A stretch of DNA of 64,000 bases from Burkholderia sp. BCC0506. GTDB lineage: Bacteria; Pseudomonadota; Gammaproteobacteria; Burkholderiales; Burkholderiaceae. Each line of letters starts with the position of its first letter. Within the stretch, counting starts at the first letter, position 1. A model generated the notes under the pieces. The model did not search any database. It had not been told where the DNA came from and worked only from the letters and a program-made list of their open reading frames with translations. Location: assembly GCF_902833145.1 (NCBI RefSeq), contig NZ_CADFEN010000001.1:863323-927322 (forward strand). Direction: 5' to 3'. This document shows positions 38,186-46,577 of the stretch, piece by piece. The position numbers and the translations under genes are program-made.

Positions 38186-38701
38186 ATGTCCAAGACCATT
38201 GTCGTTGCGATCAATCACAACTTCACCGACGCGTTTCTCGCCGCCGCGCTCGAGACCGCACGCGAGCGCGATGCGCGCATCGCGGCCGTCCACGTCATCG
38301 ATCTGACCCACTGTTATGCAGGCGTAGGCGATTGCAATTACGGCCTGGTCGTTGGTGCGATGCTTGCCTACGGGCGAGCAGCGCTCGACCGCGCGATGAC
38401 GACGCTCGACCGCAATGCACGCGGAGCCGACGCGCATCTGCTGACGCTGCCCGTTTCAGGCTCGCGCATCGGCCGTCAGATCGCGTCGGTCTGCACTGCG
38501 ACGAATGCCGAACGCGTGCTGCTCGGCGCACGCAAACACGCATGGTGGCGCGTCGTCAGCGAAGACGTCGCGACGACGTTGCGCAGAGCGACGTCCACGC
38601 CGATTCAAATCGTCGACGAGCGTCCTGCGACTCAAAAAACCGCACATCTCGCCGATGCGCATCCGGGCGTACGTCATCGGCAGCGTCGGTGGCAAGCCTG
38701 A
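38186..38701 (+). CDS. Universal stress protein family (UspA-like), atypical
   Basis: A 171-residue UspA-fold protein: first strand TIVVAINHNFTDAFL, then VHVIDLTHCYAGVG, and the late strand ERVLLGARKHAWW. The usual ATP-binding G-x2-G-x9-G motif after the fourth strand is absent. It shares with the product at 41638 a C-x2-G stretch and a Trp-containing loop, so the two form a subfamily. Start 38186 fits the family; ATG 38126 has a better ribosome site (AGGACG) and would add 20 residues. Confidence 0.78.
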   Translation: MSKTIVVAINHNFTDAFLAAALETARERDARIAAVHVIDLTHCYAGVGDCNYGLVVGAMLAYGRAALDRAMTTLDRNARGADAHLLTLPVSGSRIGRQIASVCTATNAERVLLGARKHAWWRVVSEDVATTLRRATSTPIQIVDERPATQKTAHLADAHPGVRHRQRRWQA

Positions 38702-38826
38702 GCGGTTCCGCGATGTCGGCACGCGTGGCGTGCGGGGTACATCGCGATCGCGTCGGCCCACACGGGCCGCATACCGATCGATGTTTCAAAAGAACGCGCT
38801 GAAAACAACGACTCAGGAGGCCGGTG

Positions 38827-39867
38827 ATGTCACACCCGATTCTTCCCGCCGATCACGTACCTGACAGCCCACGCCCATCGCGCGATGCGCGCTGTCCGTC
38901 GCTTCACCAGGCCGCGCTCGCGGTGCTGATGGCCGGCGCACTGAACATCCCCGTTTCCGCGCGCACCGCCAGCTACCCTGCCGGCCCCGATTGCGCGGCC
39001 GTCGCCCGCGACCGCGTACCGGCGGTTGCGCTTCGCGAGCGAATCGCACATACGGCGAACGGCGACATCGCGTACTACCGCTTCGGGAGCGGCAGCCCGA
39101 TCGTGCTGCAGACGGGCTTTCGCGCAAGCATCGGCGAATGGAACGCCGATTTCGTCCATCGCCTCGCGCAGCATCACGACGTGATCGTTTTCGACAATCG
39201 CGGGATCGGGCGTTCGATTCCCGACGCCGCTCGCTTCACCGTGCGCGACATGGCGTCCGATCTGCACGCACTGATCGATGCGCTCGCGCTGAAGGACGTG
39301 ACGGTCGTCGGATGGTCGATGGGCGGCGCCGTTACCGCGCAGTTCGCGATCGAATACCCTCACGCCGCGCGGCGGATCGTGCTGATGGCCGCACCGGCGC
39401 CGGGATCGCCCGCGGCGCGCATCGCGCCCGCCGTCGACGCAACGCTGTCCGGCACACCAGGCACGACGTTCGACGACGTGATGTCGGTACTTTTCCCGAG
39501 TGCCGCGTTACCGCTCGCCGAACGATGCTTCCGCGACGCGATGTTCGTACCGCCCGATTACACGCTTCCCGAAATCTCCGCGACCGTGACGGCCGGGCAA
39601 TCCTCACTGCTGCGCAACTGGTCGACAGATGCCGATGCGGCGCGCGCGCTTCACCGACTGTCGCTGCCGACGCTCGTGCTCGCGGGCGACGACGACACGG
39701 TATTGCCGCCAAGCAACGCCGAGACACTTGCCGGCACGATCGCCGGTGCGCAACTGCTCGTCGTGCGCTCCGCAGGCCACGCGATGATGTTTCAGTATCC
39801 TCGCGAGCTCGCCGCTGCAATCGATGCATTCATCCTGCAATCGGACACCAGGCGCTCCGACGATTGA
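38827..39867 (+). CDS. Alpha/beta hydrolase, exported
   Basis: A 346-residue hydrolase of the lipase/esterase fold. The nucleophile Ser is about residue 165 in VVGWSMGGAV; the acid is in LAGDDDTVLPP and the His in SAGHAMMFQYP. A hydrophobic stretch at 29-46 (ALAVLMAGALNIPVSA) looks like a signal sequence behind a long n-region. AGGAGG lies at ideal distance before ATG 38827. It converges on the MFS gene. The substrate is unknown; the closest style is haloperoxidase/esterase-like enzymes. Confidence 0.83.
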   Translation: MSHPILPADHVPDSPRPSRDARCPSLHQAALAVLMAGALNIPVSARTASYPAGPDCAAVARDRVPAVALRERIAHTANGDIAYYRFGSGSPIVLQTGFRASIGEWNADFVHRLAQHHDVIVFDNRGIGRSIPDAARFTVRDMASDLHALIDALALKDVTVVGWSMGGAVTAQFAIEYPHAARRIVLMAAPAPGSPAARIAPAVDATLSGTPGTTFDDVMSVLFPSAALPLAERCFRDAMFVPPDYTLPEISATVTAGQSSLLRNWSTDADAARALHRLSLPTLVLAGDDDTVLPPSNAETLAGTIAGAQLLVVRSAGHAMMFQYPRELAAAIDAFILQSDTRRSDD

Positions 39868-39878
39868 TGCGGCTGGCA

Positions 39879-41420
39879 TCATAGCCAGGACAAACGAAAC
39901 CGCGCCACTCGGGTGATCGTGACCGCGCAACACGCGAACAGCGACACGGCGACCAGCATCACCATGCATGCGCGGTAGCCGTGCATGAAATACTGCGTGA
40001 CGAGATCGCGAACCGCGTCGCCGGCGATGCCCAGACGTGACAATCGCTCGCCGCCCGACAGCGGATCCGAGACGAGCGCAGCCAATTGCTTCGGGTCGAT
40101 CCCGACGCGTGTCGCCAACGCGCCGGACAGCCAGCGGCCGGCGAAAACCTGATAGACGGTCGTCGCTATCGAAAGTCCCGTCGCCCCGCCGAGATTGTGT
40201 AACGTCCAGCTCGTGCCAACCGCCGTGCCGCCGCCCGCTTCCGAAACCGACGCGAGCGCGAGCACCGTCGACGGCCCCAGGATGCAGGCCCAGCCGACAC
40301 CCATCACGGCAAACGCTGCAATCACGCGCCCCATCGAAACGGGCAGCGGAAATTCCGCCTGCATCGCGGCCGATGTCGCCAGCAACACGAAACCGACCGC
40401 GACGAAACAGACGGGCCCGATGCGATCGGTCGCCCGTCCGACGAACGGGGACAGCAGTGCAATGAGCGCGGTGGTCGGAAGCAGCATGACCCCGATCATC
40501 CGGTCGCCGAACCCCGCGACGATTTTCAGGTAGAGCGGCATCAGGAAGAACGCCGCGCAATAAAAGAACGCCAGCGACGAAGTCGCGATGCCGGCCCGCA
40601 CGAAGTCCCCGTTCGAGAACAGGTCGAAGCGGATCAGCGGCGACGACGCCGCGCGTTCGACGCGCACGAGCACCGCAAACAGCACGACCGCGACAATGAA
40701 TGACGCCTGCGTCCTGAACGAAGCCCAGCCCCAATGCGTGCCCTGCGTGATGCCGAGCAGCAGCAGCGGCACGACGATCGCGAGCAGAACGAGACCGATC
40801 CAGTCGATCCGCCCGCGCACCTTGACGTCAGGCACGTCGCGGCTGCCGTATCGGCACAGCGCAACGCCGAGCGCGACGAACGGCACGTTCGCCAGAAAGA
40901 TCGCGCGCCAGCCGAGCGCACCGACCAGCAGGCCGCCGACGACGGGGCCGATCGCGAGGCCGATGCCGTTCGATCCGAACAGAATGCCGAGCGCCCTGCC
41001 GCGCTCCGCTTCCCCGAACGTCGCCGACGCGATCGCGGTCGTTGCCGTATAGAGCACCGCGCACGCGATGCCTTGCACGAAGCGAAACGCAATCACGACA
41101 TCGATAGCGGCCGCCAACCCTGCGCCAATCGAGGACACACCGAATACCGCCAGCCCCACATAGAGCACGCGGCGCCGGCCATACAGGTCCGCCATCCGAC
41201 CGGCCGCGATCATGCCGGTGCAAAGCGCAATCAGGAACGCGGTGACGATCCACTGGCTCTGCGCGACGCTGGCGCGCAGATCGATCTGGATCGCCGGGAT
41301 CGCGGTATTGACGATCGTGAAGTCGATGCAGCCGAGAAAGCTGGCAATGCACACGCCGGTCAACAGCCACCATCGTCGGTCGTGCGGCGCGCGCGGACAG
41401 GAGTCGGTCGATTCGCTCAT
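39879..41420 (-). CDS. MFS drug exporter, DHA2 (14-helix) type
   Basis: A 513-residue major-facilitator exporter with fourteen predicted helices. Motif A appears as GRMADLYGRRRVLYVG and the motif C area as GPVVGGLLVGALGWRAIF. The start at 41420 (MSESTDSC) is chosen because the preceding 55 residues of the longer frame are not hydrophobic or family-like. It is divergent from the second universal stress gene and has an 8-base inverted repeat in its upstream region. Substrates are unknown. Confidence 0.88.
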   Translation of the reverse strand: MSESTDSCPRAPHDRRWWLLTGVCIASFLGCIDFTIVNTAIPAIQIDLRASVAQSQWIVTAFLIALCTGMIAAGRMADLYGRRRVLYVGLAVFGVSSIGAGLAAAIDVVIAFRFVQGIACAVLYTATTAIASATFGEAERGRALGILFGSNGIGLAIGPVVGGLLVGALGWRAIFLANVPFVALGVALCRYGSRDVPDVKVRGRIDWIGLVLLAIVVPLLLLGITQGTHWGWASFRTQASFIVAVVLFAVLVRVERAASSPLIRFDLFSNGDFVRAGIATSSLAFFYCAAFFLMPLYLKIVAGFGDRMIGVMLLPTTALIALLSPFVGRATDRIGPVCFVAVGFVLLATSAAMQAEFPLPVSMGRVIAAFAVMGVGWACILGPSTVLALASVSEAGGGTAVGTSWTLHNLGGATGLSIATTVYQVFAGRWLSGALATRVGIDPKQLAALVSDPLSGGERLSRLGIAGDAVRDLVTQYFMHGYRACMVMLVAVSLFACCAVTITRVARFRLSWL

Positions 41421-41448
41421 CGCGGATGTCGAAAAAGGTAGTCGGGAA

Positions 41449-41478
41449 CGCAATAACGCATCGTGCAACTTTATTGCG
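41449..41478. promoter_or_regulatory. Inverted repeat between the MFS gene and the second universal stress gene
   Basis: CGCAATAA and TTATTGCG are perfect 8-base arms 14 bases apart, 29 bases upstream of the MFS start. It is a candidate operator of an unknown regulator, possibly the TetR at 43757. Confidence 0.4.
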
Positions 41479-41561
41479 CCGTGACGCCGGCGTCTGCCCT
41501 CTTTCGAGACGACAAACGGCCGCGCGAGCGGTGCGTGCCGCTGCGGTACAACACCGGATGC

Positions 41562-41594
41562 GCTCACGGGACGCTCATTCCGCATTCCGACAAT
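41562..41594 (+). promoter_or_regulatory. GCTCA-type promoter before the second universal stress gene
   Basis: GCTCA-CGGGAC-GCTCA-N11-GACAAT with perfect half-sites; the -10-like hexamer is at 41589-41594, giving a leader of about 37 bases. Confidence 0.65.
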
Positions 41595-41637
41595 GGACGC
41601 ATCGTCACCGGTCCTTCAGGCCGACAGGAGTTCGAAA

Positions 41638-42144
41638 ATGACCGGCCCGATCCTTGTTGCAGTCAGTGTACGCACGGCAGAGCACGTGTTCGCGCACGCC
41701 GTGGCGGCTTCGCGCGAGCGCGGCGCATCGATCATGCTGTTGAACGTGATCGATACGGCGAGCTGCTTTATCGGCGCAGCCGATTTCGACTGCGGCCTCG
41801 CGATGGAAGTGATGCAGGCGCAGAGCCGGCAGATCGTGTCGGCCGCCGAGCAGTGGTTCGTGTCGCGGCGCTGCGCCGTCGACACGCACGTTCTTCGGTT
41901 GCCCGCTTACGGGCATACGGTCGGGCAGGCCATTGCCGCGTTCGCGGACGCCATCGAAGCCGATCTGGTTCTGCTCGGCACCACGCAGCACGACCGCTGG
42001 CTATGGTTCCGCGACGATATTGCAGCGGAAGTCGTGCGCGATACGCGAGCGGCGGTCCGGCGCGTGTCCGGGCCGATACCCGCCGACCCGATGCGTCGCG
42101 GCGCACCGCCATGCACGACGGCTCGCGCAACCGGACGTGCGTAG
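41638..42144 (+). CDS. Universal stress protein family (UspA-like), atypical
   Basis: A 168-residue UspA-fold protein (TGPILVAVSVRTAEHVF, LNVIDTASCFIGAADFD, ADLVLLGTTQHDRWLWF). As in its paralogue at 38186, the glycine-rich ATP motif is missing and a Trp-rich loop takes its place. CAGGAG precedes the ATG at a good distance. It has its own GCTCA-type promoter. The C-terminal 35 residues are poorly structured. Confidence 0.8.
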   Translation: MTGPILVAVSVRTAEHVFAHAVAASRERGASIMLLNVIDTASCFIGAADFDCGLAMEVMQAQSRQIVSAAEQWFVSRRCAVDTHVLRLPAYGHTVGQAIAAFADAIEADLVLLGTTQHDRWLWFRDDIAAEVVRDTRAAVRRVSGPIPADPMRRGAPPCTTARATGRA

Positions 42145-42217
42145 CGCCATGCGCGGCTCACATCGGCTCGACCGGATCCGGAACATCGCCGATCACGCTC
42201 GCCGCTCGATCCGACAC

Positions 42218-42263
42218 TTGACGATAGTCCGCTTCTCGCCCAAAATCTTTCCATTGGAATGAT
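42218..42263 (+). promoter_or_regulatory. Sigma-70-like promoter overlapped by an ATCTTTCC palindrome
   Basis: TTGACG (42218) and CAAAAT (42241) are 17 bases apart. The palindrome ATCTTTCCATTGGAATGAT (42245-42263) begins on the fifth base of the -10. A protein bound there would block initiation. The same layout recurs at 49538-49583. It lies upstream of the second FUSC gene. Confidence 0.6.
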
Positions 42264-42380
42264 ATACGCGCTGCGGCGTCGTCCCGGCGTGCGTTTTCGG
42301 CTTACCGCTGCGACGGACGAAACGCGTCATCCGGTCCGGATTTCGTGCACCGGTCCATCGAAGGTCTTACGGCTCACCAC

Positions 42381-43577
42381 ATGACCCTGTTCAGCTCACT
42401 CGCACTGGACGGCGTTGCTGCCGTCACCGCTTTGGGCCGCGAGCTCCGAGCGTGGAAAGGCACCCGCACGCGCGCACTGTTCAACGTGCAGGCGGTGCTG
42501 TCCGTCGCACTCGCGGTGCTGCTCGCGCGCATGCTGCATCTCGAGCACACGTGGTGGGCAGCGATCAGCGGCTTTGCGATATTGCGCGACAGCGTCCGCG
42601 GCTGCATCGAGCGCGGCGCTCATCGAATGCTCGGCACACTCGCCGGCGCCGCGTTCGGCGTGCTCGCGGGACCGTGGATCGCCGATCGCCCCTGGCTCGT
42701 CGTGCCCGTGCTCGGCGCGGTAGCGGGCTGCACCGTGCTGCGGGCAAACGCTTCGGCGTCGTCGTACGCGTGGGTGCTCGGCGGCGTCACCGCGACGATG
42801 GTGATCGCGGAGGCGCGCGTGCTCGGCTCGGCGCGCACGACGCTGGACTTTGCGCTTTCGCGGGTGGCGGAAGTCGCGGTCGGCACACTGGCGTGCGTGC
42901 TCGTCGCCACGGTCGTGACACGCATCGTTGCCCGTCATCCTCGCGTGTCGGTGCGCGTCCCCTCCGCCACGTGCCGGACGGACATCGGCGCATGGGGCCA
43001 TAACGACGTCGTCGTGCGGACGTCCACGGGCGCCGCGCGCGTACGGCTCGGCATCTGCGCGGCGCTCGCGACCGCCGTGATGGCGGCGTTCGGTTACGTC
43101 GTACATTTGCCCGGCAGCGCACAGGCGATGGTGACATCGATAGCACTGCTGATCCTGCCCGCCGACGCGCTCGTCGATCGCACGCCGGCAGCCGTGCGTG
43201 AGCGCATGATGCAGCGCCTGATCGGGTGCGTGCTGGCGGGTGCGCTCGGCGTAATGCTGCTGCCGCTGATCAACGGCGCGGCGCTACCGTGCATGCTGGC
43301 GTTGTCGTTCGGCGTGTGGGCCGGCTGCCACGTGCAGAACGGTGCCGAAGGCGCGAGCTACGTCGGCAGACAGTTCGCGGTAGCGTTCGTCATGGTGTTC
43401 GTGCAGGATCATCACTGGTCGGCCGATCCGCATCCGGCGCTGATGCGCTTCTGCGGAATCCTGACGGGTGTCATCGTACTGTCGCTCGTGATGCTTGCGA
43501 TACGCGTCGTATGGCCCGTACACGGCGACCATGCGCGCGCGGGCAGCGGCGATCTCGACGCAAGCGCACTGCGATGA
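42381..43577 (+). CDS. FUSC-family inner-membrane protein
   Basis: A 398-residue membrane protein with two hydrophobic helix blocks (about 30-170 and 220-380) around a polar linker, the layout of the FUSC/aromatic-acid-exporter group. The motif HTWWAAISGFAILR is typical of the first block. The start is uncertain: ATG 42381 or GTG 42345; neither has a clear ribosome site. It probably belongs to the same functional set as the FUSC protein at 35582 but has a different promoter type with a palindrome on the -10. Confidence 0.75.
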   Translation: MTLFSSLALDGVAAVTALGRELRAWKGTRTRALFNVQAVLSVALAVLLARMLHLEHTWWAAISGFAILRDSVRGCIERGAHRMLGTLAGAAFGVLAGPWIADRPWLVVPVLGAVAGCTVLRANASASSYAWVLGGVTATMVIAEARVLGSARTTLDFALSRVAEVAVGTLACVLVATVVTRIVARHPRVSVRVPSATCRTDIGAWGHNDVVVRTSTGAARVRLGICAALATAVMAAFGYVVHLPGSAQAMVTSIALLILPADALVDRTPAAVRERMMQRLIGCVLAGALGVMLLPLINGAALPCMLALSFGVWAGCHVQNGAEGASYVGRQFAVAFVMVFVQDHHWSADPHPALMRFCGILTGVIVLSLVMLAIRVVWPVHGDHARAGSGDLDASALR

Positions 43578-43707
43578 TCGGCGAACACCGCGCGCATGCG
43601 TGAGAGCCGCTCGCCGCACGACGCTTCGTCGCGTACCGGGACGCGCATTTCGCCCGGCACCGCGAGCCGCCGCACGGTCGTTTTGGCACATACTGCGTTT
43701 TTGACTG

Positions 43708-43734
43708 GGCTGACTCTTTTTGTTAGAGTCGGCC
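43708..43734. promoter_or_regulatory. Inverted repeat before the TetR gene
   Basis: GGCTGACTCT and AGAGTCGGCC are 10-base arms with one mismatch around TTTTGTT, 24 bases before the TetR start. It is a typical autoregulatory operator position. Confidence 0.5.
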
Positions 43735-43756
43735 ATCCTTATCGACTCCGGCAACT

Positions 43757-44485
43757 ATGACTCAAGGGACAGGAAGCCAGCGCGCTTCGCGTTCATCGAA
43801 AGCGCAGGCCGGGAAGAGCACCGCCCGCGCCTCTTCCGACAAGCCCTATCACCATGGCGCACTGCCTCAGGCACTGCTCGATGCCGCGGAAATCGTGTTG
43901 CGCCGCGACGGCATGCGTGGGCTGACGCTCCGGGCCATTTCCCGCGAAGCCGGCGTTTCGCACACCGCGGCTCAGCATCATTTCGGCGATATGTCGGGCG
44001 TATTGAGCGAGCTGGCGGCCAGCGGCCATCGCCGACTCGCGTCCGCACTCTCCAGCGCGACCGAAAACGTGAAGGCGATGCATGCAGGCCGCCAGGCCGT
44101 CGCGCATGCGTATGTGCGCTTCGCAGTGGACAACCCCGATCTGTTCCGTCTGATGTCGCGCAACGAGCTGCTGGACGCCACGCGGCCCGCACTTGCCGAG
44201 GCACGCCGGATCAATGCGCGCGCGCTCGCGCGCCTGCACGGAATCGACGATGCGTCCGCGCGCGACGGCGATCAATATGGCGGCCCCGACATCAAGCAGG
44301 CGATCGGCATGACGTCCGCATGGGCGTTCGTGCACGGGCTGGCGAGCCTGTTGATCGACGGTCGTCTGAACGCATTGGCGAGCGCCACCGAAGGCGTGCG
44401 CGATGCCGCGGATCTCGTCTCCGCCGCGATCGAGCACATACGCCTCGTTCAAAGCACATCTCGCGACGACACCAAGCAGCGGTGA
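43757..44485 (+). CDS. TetR-family regulator (WHG-domain type)
   Basis: A 242-residue TetR repressor. The N-terminal HTH includes YHHGALPQALLDAAEIVLRR and LTLRAISREAGVSHTAAQHH (about residues 31-79); the C-terminal ligand domain has the WAFVHGLASLLIDGRL stretch of the WHG group. The first 30 residues are basic and disordered. A near-perfect palindrome lies just upstream. Its target may be itself and the neighbouring FUSC or lipase genes; no direct evidence. Confidence 0.88.
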   Translation: MTQGTGSQRASRSSKAQAGKSTARASSDKPYHHGALPQALLDAAEIVLRRDGMRGLTLRAISREAGVSHTAAQHHFGDMSGVLSELAASGHRRLASALSSATENVKAMHAGRQAVAHAYVRFAVDNPDLFRLMSRNELLDATRPALAEARRINARALARLHGIDDASARDGDQYGGPDIKQAIGMTSAWAFVHGLASLLIDGRLNALASATEGVRDAADLVSAAIEHIRLVQSTSRDDTKQR

Positions 44486-44514
44486 CGCGAAAGGATCGCG
44501 CGTCGCGATCCCGA

Positions 44515-45837
44515 TCACGACTCACGCGCCGCGGCCGCGGGAAAGTGCAGATGCACGAACGCCGCGACGCGATCGGCCAGGAGCCGGTGCGTGCGCGTCG
44601 TCGGGTGCAGGACGTCCCAGAACACGAACGTATCGGGGTTCCGGCATGCCGGTCGCGGGCGGTGGCTTTCCATGAAGTTCGACAAACCTGTCCTGTCCAT
44701 CTCCAGACACGATTCGGTGCTATTCGAAAAACCATACACGCGCGGCTCGTCGAACAGACGCGCGAACAGCGCATGCGTATCGAATAGCTGGATGTTGACG
44801 CTGCCTGCGTGTTCGTCCTGCATCGACGCAATCATCGTGCGCAAACCGACATTGATCGCTTCGACCTGCGCAGCCGCGCGATCTGCGCCGCCTTTCAGCT
44901 TGAAGATCGGTGCGCGCGAAACGTCAGGCAGATTCAGCACGAGAATATTCTTTGCGCCCGCATCGATCAGCACGTCGATCGCCTCGCGCTCCTTCGCGAG
45001 AATCTCGTCCGGCGGCGTATCGAAATAAATCAGATCGTTTCCACCCACCAGCACGGTAAACAGCGTCCGGGCCGGATCGTACGATCGATCTGCGCGCGTC
45101 GCGCGCCGCCAGTCGCGCACTTGCGACAGCAGCCCCGGCATCTCCACCCACTGCAATACGCGACGATCCGAAACGCCGGTGCCGCCCACCGCCCAATCGT
45201 AGAGCGGCACGTTCAGATCGTCTGCCAGATACTCCACCCAGTTGCGGCCGTTGGTGAAACGGCCGTCGAACCATGATGTCCCGTCGGGAACGCGTCCGTA
45301 CGTAGCGTCGTACAGGTTGTGCGTGTCCGACAGACTGTCGCCGAATGCGACGACGCGATCGATCCGCGCGCCGGGTCCGCCGGCACTCCACGGCGTCGCG
45401 TCGATCGCGAACGCGTTCGCGCGCGCAGCCCACCCCGTGAGCTCCGCGGTAATGCCGTGGCGCCGCAGGCTGCCTTCGCACAGAGAACGCAGTTCGTTCG
45501 TCGAGTCGGTCGTAGGGAAGATCGGTGCCCACCGACGCGTATCGTCGCCGCGCCACCCGCCCGGCAGCCGATAGAACCAGTCGGTGTGAGGATCGATGGC
45601 CCATACGTACCCCACATCGAAGCGGAATGGGTCGTCGGACTTCCGGTAGTAACAGCGCAGGTAGGTCGACGTCTGCTCCGATGCGTCCGGCAGTGCACCG
45701 GCGGGATGCGTGGCATCGGCATCCGAACCCGGTCGATCGCGCGCGGGCGCGGGCGTCGTCCCGTCGCATCCGGTCAGCATGATCGCGACAAGCAACACCG
45801 CGAATCGCGACAGCCGCCGCAGGAGAGGCGTGTTCAT
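44515..45837 (-). CDS. GDSL lipase/phospholipase, thermolabile-haemolysin-like lipoprotein
   Basis: A 440-residue SGNH hydrolase with a lipoprotein signal (LVAIMLTGC, Cys 24). The N-terminal domain (TSTYLRCYYRKSDDP, WAIDPHTDWFYRLPGGW) resembles the non-catalytic domain of Vibrio TLH/lecithinases. Catalytic blocks: I VVAFGDSLSDTHN (Ser 168), III VLVGGNDLIYF (Asn 267), V WDVLHPTTRTH (Asp and His near 415). Such enzymes cleave phospholipids or transfer acyl chains. It lies 58 bases after the acetyltransferase gene and probably shares its GCTCA-type promoter. Confidence 0.85.
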   Translation of the reverse strand: MNTPLLRRLSRFAVLLVAIMLTGCDGTTPAPARDRPGSDADATHPAGALPDASEQTSTYLRCYYRKSDDPFRFDVGYVWAIDPHTDWFYRLPGGWRGDDTRRWAPIFPTTDSTNELRSLCEGSLRRHGITAELTGWAARANAFAIDATPWSAGGPGARIDRVVAFGDSLSDTHNLYDATYGRVPDGTSWFDGRFTNGRNWVEYLADDLNVPLYDWAVGGTGVSDRRVLQWVEMPGLLSQVRDWRRATRADRSYDPARTLFTVLVGGNDLIYFDTPPDEILAKEREAIDVLIDAGAKNILVLNLPDVSRAPIFKLKGGADRAAAQVEAINVGLRTMIASMQDEHAGSVNIQLFDTHALFARLFDEPRVYGFSNSTESCLEMDRTGLSNFMESHRPRPACRNPDTFVFWDVLHPTTRTHRLLADRVAAFVHLHFPAAAARES

Positions 45838-45895
45838 GCGCCGTCCTCCGGTGTGAACGCGCCGGTCGTCGCGCCGCGTGCGCAGTCCGTGACGC

Positions 45896-46489
45896 TCAGT
45901 TGCATACTCGCTCGTACGACAGAAATTGCGATGCGCTTCGCATCAGCAGAAACGGCGGAAATGCGGGCAGCTTCATCTGTACGCAATCGGTGACGATCAA
46001 CCCCATCGCGTGATAGAAGCCGATCGCGCCGGTCGCACTCGCGCTGACCGTCAGCGACAGATCGTCCCGGTAGCCGGCCGCGCTCGCCATCGCTTCGGCT
46101 TCGCGGAACAGCCGTTTGCCGATGCCTTTGCCCTGCATGTCGGAAGCGACCGCGAGCGTATCGATGTAAAAGCTTTCCGGAACCTGCAGATGCTTGAAAG
46201 GCGCATGCAGGCCGTCGATACCGTGCCGCGAACACCGGCTCCAGTCGGTCGGCACATAGTCCGTCAACGGAGCGCAGACCAATGCTCCGATGACCTTGCC
46301 GCCACGCGCCGAGTCGAGCAGCACGTACGAACTTCCGAGACGCGGCTCTACGAGAAATCGCGCGAGAAACGCACGATAGTCTAGCCCTTCCAGATTGTTT
46401 GCCACTGCGGTTCGATACGGACCGGTCGTACAGATCAATTCGACGAGTTCGTCGATATGGCGCGGCTGCGCGCTGACGAGGTCGCTCAT
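45896..46489 (-). CDS. GNAT-family acetyltransferase
   Basis: A 197-residue acetyltransferase; the acetyl-CoA loop is in VASDMQGKGIGKRLFREAE, followed by SASATGAIGFYHAMGLIVTD. Start 46489 has AGGAGAG at a good distance; an in-frame ATG at 46504 is less likely. It is first gene of a two-gene unit with the lipase. The acceptor is unknown. Confidence 0.82.
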   Translation of the reverse strand: MSDLVSAQPRHIDELVELICTTGPYRTAVANNLEGLDYRAFLARFLVEPRLGSSYVLLDSARGGKVIGALVCAPLTDYVPTDWSRCSRHGIDGLHAPFKHLQVPESFYIDTLAVASDMQGKGIGKRLFREAEAMASAAGYRDDLSLTVSASATGAIGFYHAMGLIVTDCVQMKLPAFPPFLLMRSASQFLSYERVCN

Positions 46490-46522
46490 GACGCTCTCCT
46501 TCATCGTGATGCGTGAGCAACC

Positions 46523-46555
46523 AATCTAGCGTTCGTGTCTGAGCGGAAAATGAGC
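46523..46555 (-). promoter_or_regulatory. GCTCA-type promoter before the acetyltransferase-lipase unit
   Basis: Read on the minus strand: GCTCA-TTTTCC-GCTCA-N11-TAGATT. Both half-sites are perfect, and the -10-like hexamer is at 46528-46523, about 30 bases before the start. Confidence 0.7.
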
Positions 46556-46577
46556 GCTCCGAACACCGTGTCCGCAG

